Of a stretch of 64,000 nt of DNA, positions 7,163-17,555 are shown piece by piece. Numbering within the stretch: position 1 is the first letter of the stretch; each line of letters opens with the position of its first letter. The notes below the pieces were generated by a model, which saw nothing but the letters and a program-made list of their open reading frames with translations, was not told the origin of the DNA and made no database searches. Source of the stretch: Peribacillus simplex (GTDB taxonomy: Bacteria > Bacillota > Bacilli > Bacillales > DSM-1321); assembly GCF_001542915.1 (NCBI RefSeq), contig NZ_LNNH01000059.1, positions 1 through 64,000 on the forward strand, in the 5' to 3' direction. A program made the translations under genes and the position numbers.

Positions 7163-7678
7163 ATGCCCTTAACCCCGATAGATATACATAATAAGGAATT
7201 TAATAAAGTATTTCGAGGGTATGATGAAGATGAAGTTAATGAGTTTCTCGACCAGGTCATTAAAGATTATGAACTGATTTTGAGGGAGAAAAAAGAACTT
7301 GAAGATAAACTGAACGAGACTTATGATCGTTTGGGACATTTTACGACAATCGAGGGTACACTTAATAAGTCGATTATTGTCGCACAAGAAGCAGCTGAGG
7401 AATTAAGGCGCAACGCCCAAAAAGAAGCGAAGCTGATCATTAAGGAAGCAGAGAAAAATGCCGATCGGATCGTCAATGAGTCACTTGTGAAGGCAAGGAA
7501 AATCGCGATGGACATCGAAGACTTGAAAAAACAATCCAAAGTATTCCGGACCCGTTTCAAAATGCTTGTCGGTGCACAGTTGGATTTGCTGGACAATGAT
7601 GATTGGGACCACCTTCTTGATTACGAAGTGGATGCGACTGAAATAGAATTAAATGAGAGAGTGGAAGAGGAAATTTAA
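7163..7678 (+). CDS. divIVA: Cell-pole and septum scaffold DivIVA
   Basis: Coiled-coil protein that senses negative membrane curvature. It recruits MinJ/MinD to division sites and RacA to poles during sporulation. The 171 residues include the N-terminal lipid-binding domain (MPLTPIDIHNKEF..VFRGYD). Phe17 and Arg18, which insert into and contact the membrane in B. subtilis, are conserved. Long charged heptad segments then run from about residue 30 to 135. The ribosome binding site GGAGGTG precedes ATG 7163. It is the last gene of the ylm cluster, followed by the ileS T-box promoter. Confidence 0.96.
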   Translation: MPLTPIDIHNKEFNKVFRGYDEDEVNEFLDQVIKDYELILREKKELEDKLNETYDRLGHFTTIEGTLNKSIIVAQEAAEELRRNAQKEAKLIIKEAEKNADRIVNESLVKARKIAMDIEDLKKQSKVFRTRFKMLVGAQLDLLDNDDWDHLLDYEVDATEIELNERVEEEI

Positions 7679-7686
7679 ACGATTCC

Positions 7687-7716
7687 TTGACTTTCAACAC
7701 TTTTTTCGCATATAAT
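7687..7716 (+). promoter_or_regulatory. SigA promoter of ileS
   Basis: TTGACT (7687-7692) and TATAAT (7711-7716) are separated by 18 bp. The promoter starts 8 bp after the divIVA stop and directs the T-box leader of ileS. Confidence 0.8.
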
Positions 7717-7748
7717 TTTTTAACAATACAATTCATGATTACTTTAGA

Positions 7749-8008
7749 CGATGACAGGGAAAGTAAATTCTTCACATGCTTATTAATAGCGACCGGGGAT
7801 GGTGAGAGCCTGGAATAAGCGAAGATATTGAAGATCACCCTCGAGTTCTGAGTTGAACCTGCTTTTGCAGCAAGTAAACGAAGCGTTTCATTCACGTTAC
7901 GAATGCTCGAGAGGTTGGATTCACTTTGTGAATCTTTCTAGCCAGGGTGGTACCGCGGGAAGCAAAGCTTTCTCGTCCCTTTTTTAGGGATGAGAAGGCT
8001 TTTTATTT
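7749..8008 (+). promoter_or_regulatory. T-box riboswitch (isoleucine) upstream of ileS
   Basis: Leader RNA that senses uncharged tRNA-Ile. The stem I AGTA motif is visible in GAAAGTAAATT. The probable specifier codon is ATC at 7834-7836, read by tRNA-Ile. The T-box antiterminator core AGGGTGGTACCGCGG lies at 7945-7958. The competing terminator follows: GCTTTCTCGTCCC pairs with GGGATGAGAAGGC and a T run ends near 8008. When uncharged tRNA pairs with the specifier and T-box bases, the antiterminator forms and ileS is transcribed. Confidence 0.95.
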
Positions 8009-8067
8009 TGCCTGGAGGAGTTTTGGGTGCCAATGAAATTGTGTAAAGACGGATGGAGGATGTAACG

Positions 8068-10836
8068 ATGGAATACAAAGATACCTTATTGATGCCAAAA
8101 ACAGAATTTCCAATGCGCGGAAATTTACCAAAACGAGAGCCGGAGATTCAAGAAAAATGGAAAGAAATGAATATTTATAAAAAGGTGCAGGAACAAACGG
8201 CAGGACGCCCTTTATTCATTTTACATGACGGACCGCCTTACGCTAACGGTGATATCCATATGGGTCACGCGATGAACAAGGTTTTAAAAGATTTCATTGT
8301 CCGCTTTAAATCAATGAGCGGTTTTCAAGCACCGTATGTTCCTGGTTGGGATACGCACGGCCTTCCGATCGAAACGGCCTTGACTAAAAAAGGTGTTAAG
8401 CGGAAAGAAATGAGTGTAGCTGAATTCAGGAAGCTTTGTGAAGAGTACGCTTATGTTCAGATCGACAATCAACGTGAGCAGTTTAAGAGAATTGGGGTTC
8501 GCGGGGATTGGGATAACCCTTACATCACATTAAAGCCTGAATATGAAGCCCAGCAAATCAAGGTCTTCGGCGATATGGCGAAAAAAGGCTATATTTATAA
8601 AGGGAAAAAACCTGTTTACTGGTCACCTTCCAGTGAATCAGCACTTGCGGAAGCTGAAATTGAATACCAAGATAAACGTTCTGCGTCAATCTATGTTGCT
8701 TTTGAAGTAACGGATGGCAAAGGAGCAATCGAAGAAGGAGTTAAAATCATCATTTGGACGACAACTCCTTGGACGATTCCTGCTAACCTTGGTATCTCGT
8801 TACACCCGCAATTAAATTACGTCGTAGTGGCAGTCGAAAATGAAAAGTTCTTAATTGCTGAAGCTCTTCTTGAGTCCGTGACCGAAACGCTTGGCTGGGA
8901 TAACCCAACCGTTGTGAAAACGGTAAAAGGGAGCGAATTGGACCGGGCAGTTGCCAAACATCCTCTTTATGATCGCGAATCTTTAGTGATGCTGGGTGAA
9001 CATGTTACGACGGAAGCTGGCACGGGCTGTGTCCATACGGCTCCAGGACATGGTGAAGATGATTTTATCGTTGGACAAAAATACGGCTTGGATGTCCTTT
9101 GCCCCGTGGATGAGAAAGGGGTCATGACAGAAGAGGCCGGTGAATTCGCTGGATTATTCTATGATCAAGCAAATAAACCGATTACAGAAAAATTAACCGA
9201 AGCTGGCGCGTTATTAAACTTGACGTTCATCACTCACTCTTATCCACATGATTGGCGGACGAAGAAACCGACGATTTTCCGGGCAACTGCACAATGGTTC
9301 GCATCAATCAAAGACTTCCGCAGTGAGCTTTTGGAGGCCATCGAAGAAACGAAATGGGTTCCGGCTTGGGGGGAAACGCGGCTATTCAATATGGTCCGTG
9401 ACCGCGGAGATTGGTGTATTTCCCGTCAACGTGCATGGGGTGTACCGATTCCTGTCCTTTATGCAGAAAATGGCGAGCCGATCATTACCGATGAAACGAT
9501 CAATCATATTTCAAACCTTTTCCGTGAACACGGTTCAAATATCTGGTTCGAACGGGAAGCGAAAGAGTTACTTCCGGAAGGCTTCACTCATGAAGGCAGC
9601 CCAAATGGCATCTTCACGAAAGAAACGGATATCATGGACGTATGGTTCGATTCCGGCTCATCTCATCAAGCTGTTCTTGAAGAAAGGGAAGACTTGCAGC
9701 GTCCTGCCGATCTTTATTTAGAAGGTTCGGATCAATATCGCGGCTGGTTTAACTCTTCACTTTCAACAAGTGTTGCCGTAACAGGAAAAGCACCCTATAA
9801 AGGCGTGCTGAGCCACGGATTCGCTTTGGATGGAGAGGGCCGCAAAATGAGTAAATCGATTGGGAACGTTGTCCTGCCATCCAAGGTCATGAACCAGCTT
9901 GGTGCAGATATATTACGCCTTTGGGTCGCTTCTGTCGATTACCAATCAGATGTCAGGGTTTCAGATCCTATCCTTAAACAAGTCTCGGAAGTGTATCGTA
10001 AAATCCGCAATACATTCCGCTTCCTACTGGGGAATTTGGATGGATTCAATCCGGAAACCGATAAAGTGGCAATCGATGAACTGCCTGAAGTGGACCGTTA
10101 CATGCTGGTCAAATTGAATAAGCTGATCACTCAGTCCAAATTAAGTTATGAAAATTATGAGTTTGCGACCATTTATAATATGGTCAATAATTTCTGTACA
10201 CAGGATTTGAGTTCGTTTTATCTTGATTATGCGAAAGACATTTTATATTGTGAAGCACCAAATGGTAAAGAGCGTATGGCCATTCAAACGGTGCTATACG
10301 AATCATTGGTAAGCTTGACGAAATTGGTGTCGCCAATCCTTTCGCATACGGCTGATGAAGTATGGGCGTTCATTCCTGGTGTAACGGAAGAAAGTGTCCA
10401 ATTGACATGGATGCCTGAAGAAATTCACGTTGATGATGCACAAGCCATCGAAGAAAAATGGACGGCTTTCATGAACGTGCGTGACAACGTACTGAAAGCA
10501 TTAGAAGAGGCTCGCAATCAGAAAATCATCGGTAAATCGCTGAACGCAAAAGTGAAGGTTTACGTGAATGAAGAAACGAAAAATCTGCTTGATAGCATCA
10601 AGGAGAGCTTTGAACAGTTATTCATCGTATCCGAATTCGAACTTGCTGGAGATGTGTCAAGTGCACCATCAGAAGCGGTTAAACTAGAGGATATCGCGAT
10701 CGCGGTGACAAAAGCCGAAGGTGAAACATGTGAGCGTTGCTGGAATGTTTCCAAACAAGTGGGTCAAGTGGAGGAACATCCGACACTATGCCCGCGTTGT
10801 GCAACAGTAGTGAAAGAGCATTATGTGAATCAATGA
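8068..10836 (+). CDS. ileS: Isoleucine--tRNA ligase
   Basis: Class I aminoacyl-tRNA synthetase charging tRNA-Ile, 922 residues (B. subtilis ~921). ATG 8068 is preferred over ATG 8053 because GGAGGA at 8055-8060 is the ribosome binding site and the protein then begins like its orthologues ([12 protein letters not shown]). Signature motifs are HMGH at ~64-67, a CP1 editing domain ([26 protein letters not shown]), KMSKS at 593-597 and a C-terminal zinc knuckle (CERCW...CPRC). Transcription is controlled by the T-box directly upstream. Confidence 0.98.
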   Translation: MEYKDTLLMPKTEFPMRGNLPKREPEIQEKWKEMNIYKKVQEQTAGRPLFILHDGPPYANGDIHMGHAMNKVLKDFIVRFKSMSGFQAPYVPGWDTHGLPIETALTKKGVKRKEMSVAEFRKLCEEYAYVQIDNQREQFKRIGVRGDWDNPYITLKPEYEAQQIKVFGDMAKKGYIYKGKKPVYWSPSSESALAEAEIEYQDKRSASIYVAFEVTDGKGAIEEGVKIIIWTTTPWTIPANLGISLHPQLNYVVVAVENEKFLIAEALLESVTETLGWDNPTVVKTVKGSELDRAVAKHPLYDRESLVMLGEHVTTEAGTGCVHTAPGHGEDDFIVGQKYGLDVLCPVDEKGVMTEEAGEFAGLFYDQANKPITEKLTEAGALLNLTFITHSYPHDWRTKKPTIFRATAQWFASIKDFRSELLEAIEETKWVPAWGETRLFNMVRDRGDWCISRQRAWGVPIPVLYAENGEPIITDETINHISNLFREHGSNIWFEREAKELLPEGFTHEGSPNGIFTKETDIMDVWFDSGSSHQAVLEEREDLQRPADLYLEGSDQYRGWFNSSLSTSVAVTGKAPYKGVLSHGFALDGEGRKMSKSIGNVVLPSKVMNQLGADILRLWVASVDYQSDVRVSDPILKQVSEVYRKIRNTFRFLLGNLDGFNPETDKVAIDELPEVDRYMLVKLNKLITQSKLSYENYEFATIYNMVNNFCTQDLSSFYLDYAKDILYCEAPNGKERMAIQTVLYESLVSLTKLVSPILSHTADEVWAFIPGVTEESVQLTWMPEEIHVDDAQAIEEKWTAFMNVRDNVLKALEEARNQKIIGKSLNAKVKVYVNEETKNLLDSIKESFEQLFIVSEFELAGDVSSAPSEAVKLEDIAIAVTKAEGETCERCWNVSKQVGQVEEHPTLCPRCATVVKEHYVNQ

Positions 10837-10890
10837 TTCCAGAAGGCATGCGGCGGGACCCCCTATGAAGGGTCCGGTCAGCTTGTATAC

Positions 10891-10927
10891 AAAAAGGCTT
10901 CGAAATGATTACATTTCGAAGCCTTTT
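10891..10927 (+). terminator. ileS terminator (bidirectional)
   Basis: AAAAAGGCTTCGAAATG and CATTTCGAAGCCTTTTT form a long perfect stem with a 3-base loop. A-rich and T-rich ends make it functional in both directions. It lies 55 bp after the ileS stop. Confidence 0.93.
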
Positions 10928-11524
10928 TAATGTTAGATAGGTTTTGAAGCAGGTAAGCCCATTTTAGATAGTCATGTGTGCGAAAGAACCCTTCTTTTGA
11001 TCGAGAACGTGTATAGGGTAAAGCCGGTACAATCACTTTGTTTAATTTAATAGGTAGCTTGCTATCGCGGCTGTTTTATATGTTGCATCTGTGGCCTGGG
11101 TATTCCGACATGTTTAATCTCCTGTTCAACAAATGGAGCCAAGGATGGATTTTCATGTGTCTTTCCAGGTGTTACGGTCTCAGTCGAGCTGAATGAATAG
11201 GCAATGGGCATCTATCTAAGGAAAAATAAAGGTAAAATTGGAGCGGATGTGCGAGACTGCCGCCAAGGAGATGCGCGTCTGCGTGAGACCCCACAGGCTA
11301 AAAGCCGAGGAAGCTCACGAACCGCCCTCTGGATAAGGGAGCGCCAGCATTGGCTTGGAACAGTCTAAGGATAAACTTCAAAACTGTAGCCAAACTCCAT
11401 GCCTTATCTTCGAATTAGTCGTTCTCTATTTGCAAAGTCTGGATTTTTAAAACAATTCAATTATGATCATGCAAATAAGGCACATCCCATAAAGCGATAT
11501 TGTCATGGTTTTATACTTTTCGGA
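10928..11524. other. Accessory gap between ileS and lspA; ylyA absent
   Basis: B. subtilis has ylyA (DksA/TraR-like) here; no such gene is visible. On the minus strand 11062-11211 gives a 49-residue ORF (starting MPIAYSFSSTETVTPGKTHE). After a stop and a frame change, a second open stretch (10878-11060, containing VPALPYTRSRSKEGFFRTHD) runs on into the terminator. They look like pieces of one decayed small gene, but I do not recognise the family and no ribosome binding site precedes it. Copy 2 of the dispersed repeat occupies 11238-11375. The remainder is AT-rich with nothing recognisable. Confidence 0.4.
11238..11375. repeat. Dispersed structured repeat, copy 2 (degenerate)
   Basis: It follows copy 1 in order: ATTGGAGCGGATGTGCGAGAC, then GCGCGTCT, GAGACCCC.CAGG, GCCGAGGAAGCTC, ACCGCCCTCTGGATAAGGGAG. 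There are many substitutions, and the outer closing stem is largely lost. Same orientation as copy 1. Confidence 0.6.
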
Positions 11525-11554
11525 TTAGTCATTATTTCTAGTTTATGCTACAAT
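11525..11554 (+). promoter_or_regulatory. Probable lspA promoter
   Basis: TACAAT (11549-11554) is preceded by TGC, giving an extended -10. TTAGTC (11525-11530) lies 18 bp upstream as a weak -35. It is 37 bp before the lspA start, after the terminator-bounded gap. Confidence 0.55.
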
Positions 11555-11591
11555 TCAAAAGTGAAGATTTGATTAGTTTGGGGGAAAAAAT

Positions 11592-12062
11592 GTGTTTTAT
11601 TATTTAATTGCCCTTTTGGTCATTGCTCTCGATCAGCTGACAAAATGGATGATTGTGAAAAAAATGGAGTACGGAGAAAGCATTGAAATTATTGAAAACC
11701 TTCTATATATTACCTCGCATCGTAATCGTGGGGCAGCATGGGGAATTCTACAAGGACAAATGTGGTTTTTCTACATCATCACCATCGCTGTCATTATTGG
11801 ACTTGTCTATTATATTCAGAAAATGGCAAAGCAAAGCCGTTTGCTTGGAGTGGCCCTTGGTCTCATGCTAGGCGGGGCAATCGGTAACTTCATCGATCGC
11901 ATCGCTCGCCAGGAAGTAGTGGATTTCGTTCATACCTATATTTTTAGCTACAGTTTTCCGGTATTTAATGTTGCCGATGCTTCGCTTTCAATTGGAGTCG
12001 GACTGCTCGTGATTCATATGTTATTAGAAGAAAAAAACGCTAAGGAGAAAAATAATGGATAA
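11592..12062 (+). CDS. lspA: Lipoprotein signal peptidase (signal peptidase II)
   Basis: Membrane aspartic protease that cuts prolipoprotein signal peptides before the lipidated cysteine. The 156 residues contain four transmembrane segments. The catalytic aspartates are Asp102 in GNFIDR and Asp129 in FNVADAS, at the same numbers as in B. subtilis. The start is GTG 11592 after GGGGGAAAAA; the ATG two bases earlier is in another frame and stops at once. The stop overlaps the rluD start by 8 bp, so the two are translationally coupled. Confidence 0.96.
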   Translation: MFYYLIALLVIALDQLTKWMIVKKMEYGESIEIIENLLYITSHRNRGAAWGILQGQMWFFYIITIAVIIGLVYYIQKMAKQSRLLGVALGLMLGGAIGNFIDRIARQEVVDFVHTYIFSYSFPVFNVADASLSIGVGLLVIHMLLEEKNAKEKNNG

Positions 12063-12972
12063 AAGGTTATACAGCATCGATGAAACACTAAAAGGTGTCA
12101 GGATAGATAAGGCACTTTCGACTTTGAACGAGGAATGGTCGCGTACACAAGTTCAGCAATGGATTAAAGATGATCATGTATTAGTCAATGGCTTGGCCAT
12201 AAAAACGAATTATAAATCGATTCCCGGCGATACGATCGAAGTGACGATTCCCGAGCTTGAGGAATTGGATGCAGCGGCAGAAGAAATGGATTTGGATATC
12301 TACTATGAAGATGCAGATGTCCTCGTGGTCAACAAACCGAGCGGAATGGTCGTCCACCCAGCACCTGGACATGTATCAGGCACGCTGGTAAATGGGTTGA
12401 TGGCCCATTGTAAAGACCTGTCGGGCATTAACGGCGTGATGCGTCCCGGCATCGTCCATCGAATCGACAAAGATACATCTGGTCTATTGATGGTTGCCAA
12501 AAACGACATGGCACACGAAAAACTTGTCCAGCAGCTTGTTGACAAGACGGTTACCCGTAAATATCAAGCAATAGTCCATGGTGTAATCCCGCATGATTTC
12601 GGAACGATCGATGCACCGATCGGCAGGGATAAAAAAGATCGTCAAAGCATGACCGTGACGGACTCGAATTCCAAAAATGCTGTAACACATTTCCGTGTCA
12701 TCGAACGTTTCAATGCTTTCACTTTGGTGGAATGCCAACTTGAAACCGGAAGGACGCATCAAATCCGTGTCCACATGAAATACATTGGCTTCCCGCTTGC
12801 CGGCGATCCTAAATACGGACCGAAGAAGACCTTGAAGATAGATGGACAAGCGTTGCACGCTGGCCTTCTAGGATTCATCCATCCCCGTACCAATGAATAT
12901 ATGGAATTCGAAGCTCCGATACCTGAAGAGTTTGAACAGCTAATTAATCAATTGCGCAGAAGTAAGGATTGA
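12055..12972 (+). CDS. rluD: RluD-type 23S rRNA pseudouridine synthase (YlyB)
   Basis: RluA/RluD family enzyme of 305 residues that isomerises uridines in 23S rRNA. An N-terminal S4 domain (about 14-70) is followed by the catalytic domain with [11 protein letters not shown]. Asp138 is the expected catalytic residue. The C-terminal [12 protein letters not shown] motif is present. It overlaps lspA by 8 bp; the ribosome binding site AAGGAG lies inside lspA. The stop codon is overlapped by the -35 box of the pyr promoter. The exact target uridines are inferred from the family. Confidence 0.93.
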   Translation: MDKRLYSIDETLKGVRIDKALSTLNEEWSRTQVQQWIKDDHVLVNGLAIKTNYKSIPGDTIEVTIPELEELDAAAEEMDLDIYYEDADVLVVNKPSGMVVHPAPGHVSGTLVNGLMAHCKDLSGINGVMRPGIVHRIDKDTSGLLMVAKNDMAHEKLVQQLVDKTVTRKYQAIVHGVIPHDFGTIDAPIGRDKKDRQSMTVTDSNSKNAVTHFRVIERFNAFTLVECQLETGRTHQIRVHMKYIGFPLAGDPKYGPKKTLKIDGQALHAGLLGFIHPRTNEYMEFEAPIPEEFEQLINQLRRSKD

Positions 12973-12997
12973 CAAATTCGTTTTTATGATATATCAT
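12969..12997 (+). promoter_or_regulatory. SigA promoter of the pyr operon
   Basis: TTGACA (12969-12974, perfect -35) and TATCAT (12992-12997) are separated by 17 bp. The -35 overlaps the rluD stop codon. It should drive the whole pyrR-pyrE transcript through the first attenuator. Confidence 0.85.
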
Positions 12998-13016
12998 GAT
13001 AACAACTTAACAAGAA

Positions 13017-13123
13017 CCTTTAACACAGTTCAGAGAGACTGAGAAGGAAACGGATACGCGAAGTCGGGATACCCATACCCACGTCGTCAAAAATCCTCAT
13101 GCCTTCTTGGCATGAGGATTTTT
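13017..13123 (+). promoter_or_regulatory. PyrR-binding attenuator 1 (pyrR leader)
   Basis: The PyrR-binding hairpin lies at 13017-13047: CCTT/AAGG and CAGT/ACTG stems around the conserved CAGAGAG loop. The terminator at 13091-13123 pairs AAATCCTCATGCC with GGCATGAGGATTT, followed by a T run. PyrR bound to UMP or UTP stabilises the first hairpin, blocks the antiterminator and terminates transcription. Mechanism from the B. subtilis pyr operon; sequence elements seen directly. Confidence 0.92.
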
Positions 13124-13129
13124 TGTTGA

Positions 13130-13708
<579 letters not shown>

Positions 13709-13730
13709 ACAAGCTGAAAATTAGATAGAA

Positions 13731-13846
13731 CCCTTTTAAAGACAGTCCAGAGAGGCTGGCAAAGGGGAGTCAATCGGGAGATGTGTGCCTATCTATGGGC
13801 ATGCACCTTCCGTGAAACCCTCTTTGTTTAGACAAAGAGGGTTTTT
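13731..13846 (+). promoter_or_regulatory. PyrR-binding attenuator 2 (pyrR-pyrP)
   Basis: CCCTTTT...AAAGGG flanks CAG/CTG around the TCCAGAGAGG loop (13731-13767). The terminator at 13815-13846 (AAACCCTCTTTG / CAAAGAGGGTTTTT) follows. Same mechanism as attenuator 1. Confidence 0.93.
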
Positions 13847-13879
13847 GCCGCTTTAACGCATCAAGAGGAGGATACAGAA

Positions 13880-15169
13880 ATGGAAGAAGTAAAAAGGGAC
13901 ATCGTACTTGATGTTGAGGACGTGCCAAAGGTTGGTCAATGGATTACACTAAGCATCCAGCATTTGTTCGCCATGTTCGGCGCGACGGTGCTCGTGCCAT
14001 TCTTGGTGGGGTTAAGCCCAGCGGTTGCCCTGGTTTCAAGCGGGTTGGGAACACTATCCTACCTATTGATTACCAAGGGGCAGATACCCGCTTACCTTGG
14101 CTCATCCTTCGCCTTCATCACGCCCATCATCGCGGCAAAGGCGTTAGGCGGGCCTGAGGCGGCCATGATTGGCTGTTTTGCAGCCGGATTGATATATGGG
14201 ATAGTAGCCCTGGTCATCCAAAAAGTCGGCTTGCGCTGGTTAATGAATTTACTTCCTCCGGTTGTGGTAGGTCCGGTCATTATCGTAATCGGGCTAAGCC
14301 TTGCCGGAACGGCCGTGGATATGGCCATGTATGATCCGAAGCATGAATATAGTGTGACATATATAGTAATAGCGCTGATTACATTAGCGGTAACCATCAT
14401 CTGTAACGTATTCTTTAAAGGCTTCCTTAACTTGATCCCGATATTAATGGGGATTATAGTGGGCTATGGCTGTTCGGCTGCAGCAGGAATAATAGATTAC
14501 TCACCAATCAAGAAAGCCGACTGGTTTGAAATGCCGGATTTCATGTTTCCATATGTCACCTATACTCCGACCTTCTCATGGGAAGTCATTGCCATCATGG
14601 TACCCGTGGCCATCGTCACATTATCCGAGCACATCGGACACCAGATGGTTTTGAGTAAGGTAGTCGGAAGGAATTTTTTGGAAAAACCCGGCTTGCACCG
14701 CTCGATCCTTGGGGATGGAGCTGGTATCATGATAGGCTCCTTCATTGGGGGTCCGCCGCTGACATCTTATGGTGAAAATATCGGGGTCCTGACGATGACA
14801 AAGGCATACAGTGTATACATCATCGGCGGCGCAGCATTGGCTGCAATCATCTTTGGCTTCAACGGTAAGATTTCAGCGGTCATCAGCTCGATACCAACAG
14901 CGGTAATGGGCGGGATTTCAATCCTGCTCTTCGGAATCATCGCTTCAAGCGGGCTGAGGATGCTGGTTGATAATAAGGTTGATTTCGACAAAAAAAGAAA
15001 CCTGATGATCGCTTCAGTCATACTAGTGTTGGGGATCGGGGGAGCATTCGTGCAACTATCGGAAACGGTTTCGCTTTCCGGAATGGCACTTTCGGCAATC
15101 GTCGGCATCCTGCTTAACCTGATCTTACCTGACCGTGAAAAAATATCAGCGGATATCTTTGGAAAATAA
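13880..15169 (+). CDS. pyrP: Uracil permease PyrP
   Basis: NCS2-family uracil:proton symporter, 429 residues, with about 14 predominantly hydrophobic segments. Family features are QHLFAMFGATVLVPFL in TM1, YLGSSFAFITPI in the TM3 region, VTLSEHIGHQ with the substrate-contacting Glu in TM8, and GGPPLTSYGENIGV in TM10. It brings uracil in for salvage. It lies between attenuators 2 and 3, so its expression falls with high UMP. ATG 13880 follows AAGAGGAGG. Confidence 0.96.
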   Translation: MEEVKRDIVLDVEDVPKVGQWITLSIQHLFAMFGATVLVPFLVGLSPAVALVSSGLGTLSYLLITKGQIPAYLGSSFAFITPIIAAKALGGPEAAMIGCFAAGLIYGIVALVIQKVGLRWLMNLLPPVVVGPVIIVIGLSLAGTAVDMAMYDPKHEYSVTYIVIALITLAVTIICNVFFKGFLNLIPILMGIIVGYGCSAAAGIIDYSPIKKADWFEMPDFMFPYVTYTPTFSWEVIAIMVPVAIVTLSEHIGHQMVLSKVVGRNFLEKPGLHRSILGDGAGIMIGSFIGGPPLTSYGENIGVLTMTKAYSVYIIGGAALAAIIFGFNGKISAVISSIPTAVMGGISILLFGIIASSGLRMLVDNKVDFDKKRNLMIASVILVLGIGGAFVQLSETVSLSGMALSAIVGILLNLILPDREKISADIFGK

Positions 15170-15192
15170 GAAAAACTGAATCATGAAAGATC

Positions 15193-15334
15193 ACCTTTTA
15201 AAAGAAGTCCAGAGAGGCTTAAAAGGGTGTTGCTGTAAAGATGAATGAGAACGGGACAAGGCTCTTATAACCAGTCTCTATGCTCACGCCTCTTTATGAC
15301 CTACACCCTGTCCTTAAAAGGCGGGGTGTTTTTT
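15193..15334 (+). promoter_or_regulatory. PyrR-binding attenuator 3 (pyrP-pyrB)
   Basis: ACCTTTT/AAAAGGGT flank AGTCCAGAGAGGCT (15193-15228), the conserved PyrR loop. The terminator at 15303-15334 pairs ACACCC with GGGTGT through G-U tolerant inner pairs and ends in six T residues. It controls the biosynthetic genes pyrB to pyrE. Confidence 0.9.
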
Positions 15335-15370
15335 ATGCCCCGCATCACGATTGTGAAAGGAGCAGGATCC

Positions 15371-16306
15371 ATGAAAAAATTATTCACGATGAATGAATTG
15401 AACGTTACTGAAATTGAAGGAATCCTTCATGAAGCGGAGGGATTTGCCAATGGATCGAGCTGGCATCCTAAACTGCAGACCATGGTTGCCAACCTTTTCT
15501 TTGAACCTAGCACACGTACCAAATCAAGTTTTGAAATGGCGGAAAGGAAACTTGGCTTGGAGGTCATTCCTTTTGATGCCGGCACTTCATCCATATTAAA
15601 AGGAGAAACCTTGTATGACACGGTTAAAACGCTTGAGGCAATAGGCGTCAATGCTTTGATCATCCGGCATGAGCAAGATCATTATTTTGACGAATTGAAA
15701 GAGAAAATCAGGATTCCGATAATCAATGCCGGGGATGGATGCGGAAATCACCCGACCCAGTCATTGCTCGACTTATTAACGATAAAACAAGAGTTTGATA
15801 GTTTCAAAGGTCTGAAGATTGCGATAATCGGAGATGTGAGACATAGTCGGGTCGCCAAATCGAATGCTGAGGCATTAACGCGCTTAGGAGCGGAGGTCGT
15901 ATTCTCAGGTCCGCCTGAGTGGTTTGACGGAGAAAAAGGCTTGGGAAGGTATCAGGACATCGATGAAGCGATAGCGACATCTGATGTGGTCATGCTGCTT
16001 AGAATCCAGCATGAAAGGCATAGTGAAAAATACAATCATGCGAATGGGGACTATCTGGAACGTTTTGGCCTGACGAAGAAACGTGAAAAAAATATGAAGC
16101 AGGACGCGATCATCATGCATCCTGCACCAATAAACCGCGGTGTTGAAATTGACAGTGACTTAGTCGAATGCAGCCGCTCTAGAATTTTTAAACAGATGGA
16201 AAATGGCGTGTTCATTAGAATGGCCGTGTTGAAAAATGTGCTCGAACAAACCGAAGGGGGAATGAACCATGAAAACTGTGATCAAAAATGGAGTATTGCT
16301 AGATAA
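15371..16306 (+). CDS. pyrB: Aspartate carbamoyltransferase catalytic chain
   Basis: Forms carbamoyl-aspartate from carbamoyl phosphate and aspartate. ATG 15371 follows GAAAGGAG, giving 311 residues. The longer ORF from 15245 runs through the attenuator terminator and is rejected. Motifs are [13 protein letters not shown] (carbamoyl phosphate loop), [26 protein letters not shown] and [12 protein letters not shown]. It overlaps pyrC by 38 bp, so the two are translationally coupled. No regulatory chain gene (pyrI) is present, as usual for Bacillus. Confidence 0.97.
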   Translation: MKKLFTMNELNVTEIEGILHEAEGFANGSSWHPKLQTMVANLFFEPSTRTKSSFEMAERKLGLEVIPFDAGTSSILKGETLYDTVKTLEAIGVNALIIRHEQDHYFDELKEKIRIPIINAGDGCGNHPTQSLLDLLTIKQEFDSFKGLKIAIIGDVRHSRVAKSNAEALTRLGAEVVFSGPPEWFDGEKGLGRYQDIDEAIATSDVVMLLRIQHERHSEKYNHANGDYLERFGLTKKREKNMKQDAIIMHPAPINRGVEIDSDLVECSRSRIFKQMENGVFIRMAVLKNVLEQTEGGMNHENCDQKWSIAR

Positions 16307-17555
16307 TCAAAACTCATTCAAAAAAGCGGACATTGAAATGGAAGGAAGGGTCATCACGAAAATCGGCGAGGACTTGGCTACGGAAAATTGCAAGGTAGTT
16401 GATGCAAAAGGGTTGCTTATAACGGCAGGCTTCATTGATTTGCACGTCCATTTACGCGAGCCGGGCGGTGAACATAAGGAAACGATCGAAAGCGGAACGC
16501 TTGCAGCAGCAAGGGGCGGTTTCACGACGGTTGCTGCGATGCCCAATACAAGGCCCGTTCCTGATACAGTGGACCACCTAGATGCTCTCAATCGGAAAAT
16601 CGAAGAAACGGCACATGTACGGGTCCTTCCTTATGCATCCATCACGATAAGGGAAGCGGGCAAAGAACTAACAGACTTTTCTTCATTGAAACAAGCTGGC
16701 GCTTTCGCTTTTACGGACGACGGAGTAGGGATTCAAGAAGCGGGGATGATGCTTGAAGCGATGAAGCGGGCTGCCGCCCAAGATATGGCGATTGTCGCTC
16801 ATTGTGAAGATAATAGCTTGATCAATAAAGGCTCCGTCCATGAAGGGAGATTCTCTAAAGAGCAGGGAATCAATGGAATTCCGTCTGTATGCGAAGCTGT
16901 ACATATCGCCAGGGATATCCTCCTTGCGGAAGCGGCGGACTGCCACTACCACGTTTGCCACATATCGACGAAGGAATCGGTCAGAACAGTACGCGATGCC
17001 AAACGTGCAGGCATTCGGGTGACAGCCGAGGTTACTCCGCATCACTTATTATTGTGTGAAGATGATATACCGGGGCTTGATGCCAATTATAAAATGAATC
17101 CGCCTTTAAGAGGTCGTGAAGATCGGGATGCATTGATTGAAGGGCTGCTGGATGGGACCATCGATTTCATTGCAACGGACCATGCTCCACATGGAGCAGA
17201 GGAAAAAGCAGAAGGAATGCAGCTGGCTCCATTTGGAATAGTAGGATTGGAAACGGCCTTTCCGCTGCTATATACCGAATTGGTCAAAAAGGAAGTTTTG
17301 ACATTAAAGCAATTGGTCGACTTCTTGACAATCAAGCCATCTGAAAGCTTTTCCCTTCCATATGGGGAACTGATGGAAGGCGCCATTGCCGATATCGTGC
17401 TCATTGACTTGGAAGCGGAAAAAGAAATTAATGTAGAAGAGTTTGCATCAAAAGGGAAAAATACACCTTTCAATGAAAAGAAATGCTATGGCTGGCCGGT
17501 CATGACGATTTCAGAAGGTAAAATAGCTTGGGAAAAAGGACGTGTTCAACAATGA
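16269..17555 (+). CDS. pyrC: Dihydroorotase (class I)
   Basis: Zinc amidohydrolase closing carbamoyl-aspartate to dihydroorotate. The 428 residues equal B. subtilis PyrC. Metal-binding HVHLREPG (H-x-H), the conserved [21 protein letters not shown] and the late metal/catalytic Asp in IATDHAPH are all present. ATG 16269 follows GAAGGGGG. It overlaps pyrB upstream and pyrAA downstream (ATGA). Confidence 0.97.
   Translation: MKTVIKNGVLLDNQNSFKKADIEMEGRVITKIGEDLATENCKVVDAKGLLITAGFIDLHVHLREPGGEHKETIESGTLAAARGGFTTVAAMPNTRPVPDTVDHLDALNRKIEETAHVRVLPYASITIREAGKELTDFSSLKQAGAFAFTDDGVGIQEAGMMLEAMKRAAAQDMAIVAHCEDNSLINKGSVHEGRFSKEQGINGIPSVCEAVHIARDILLAEAADCHYHVCHISTKESVRTVRDAKRAGIRVTAEVTPHHLLLCEDDIPGLDANYKMNPPLRGREDRDALIEGLLDGTIDFIATDHAPHGAEEKAEGMQLAPFGIVGLETAFPLLYTELVKKEVLTLKQLVDFLTIKPSESFSLPYGELMEGAIADIVLIDLEAEKEINVEEFASKGKNTPFNEKKCYGWPVMTISEGKIAWEKGRVQQ

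Noticed and set aside
7693..7709. 17-base identity TTCAACACTTTTTTCGC shared with 63786-63802 (upstream of rpsP)
   Set aside because: An AT-rich 17-mer repeated once in 64 kb is within chance expectation, and the two contexts (promoter spacer and ffh-rpsP gap) differ.
9248..9721. 157-codon ORF in another frame inside ileS
   Set aside because: It is fully within the strongly conserved ileS coding sequence and has no homology signal.
15245..15370. N-terminal extension of pyrB
   Set aside because: It passes through the PyrR attenuator terminator; ATG 15371 has the ribosome binding site and the conserved N-terminus.
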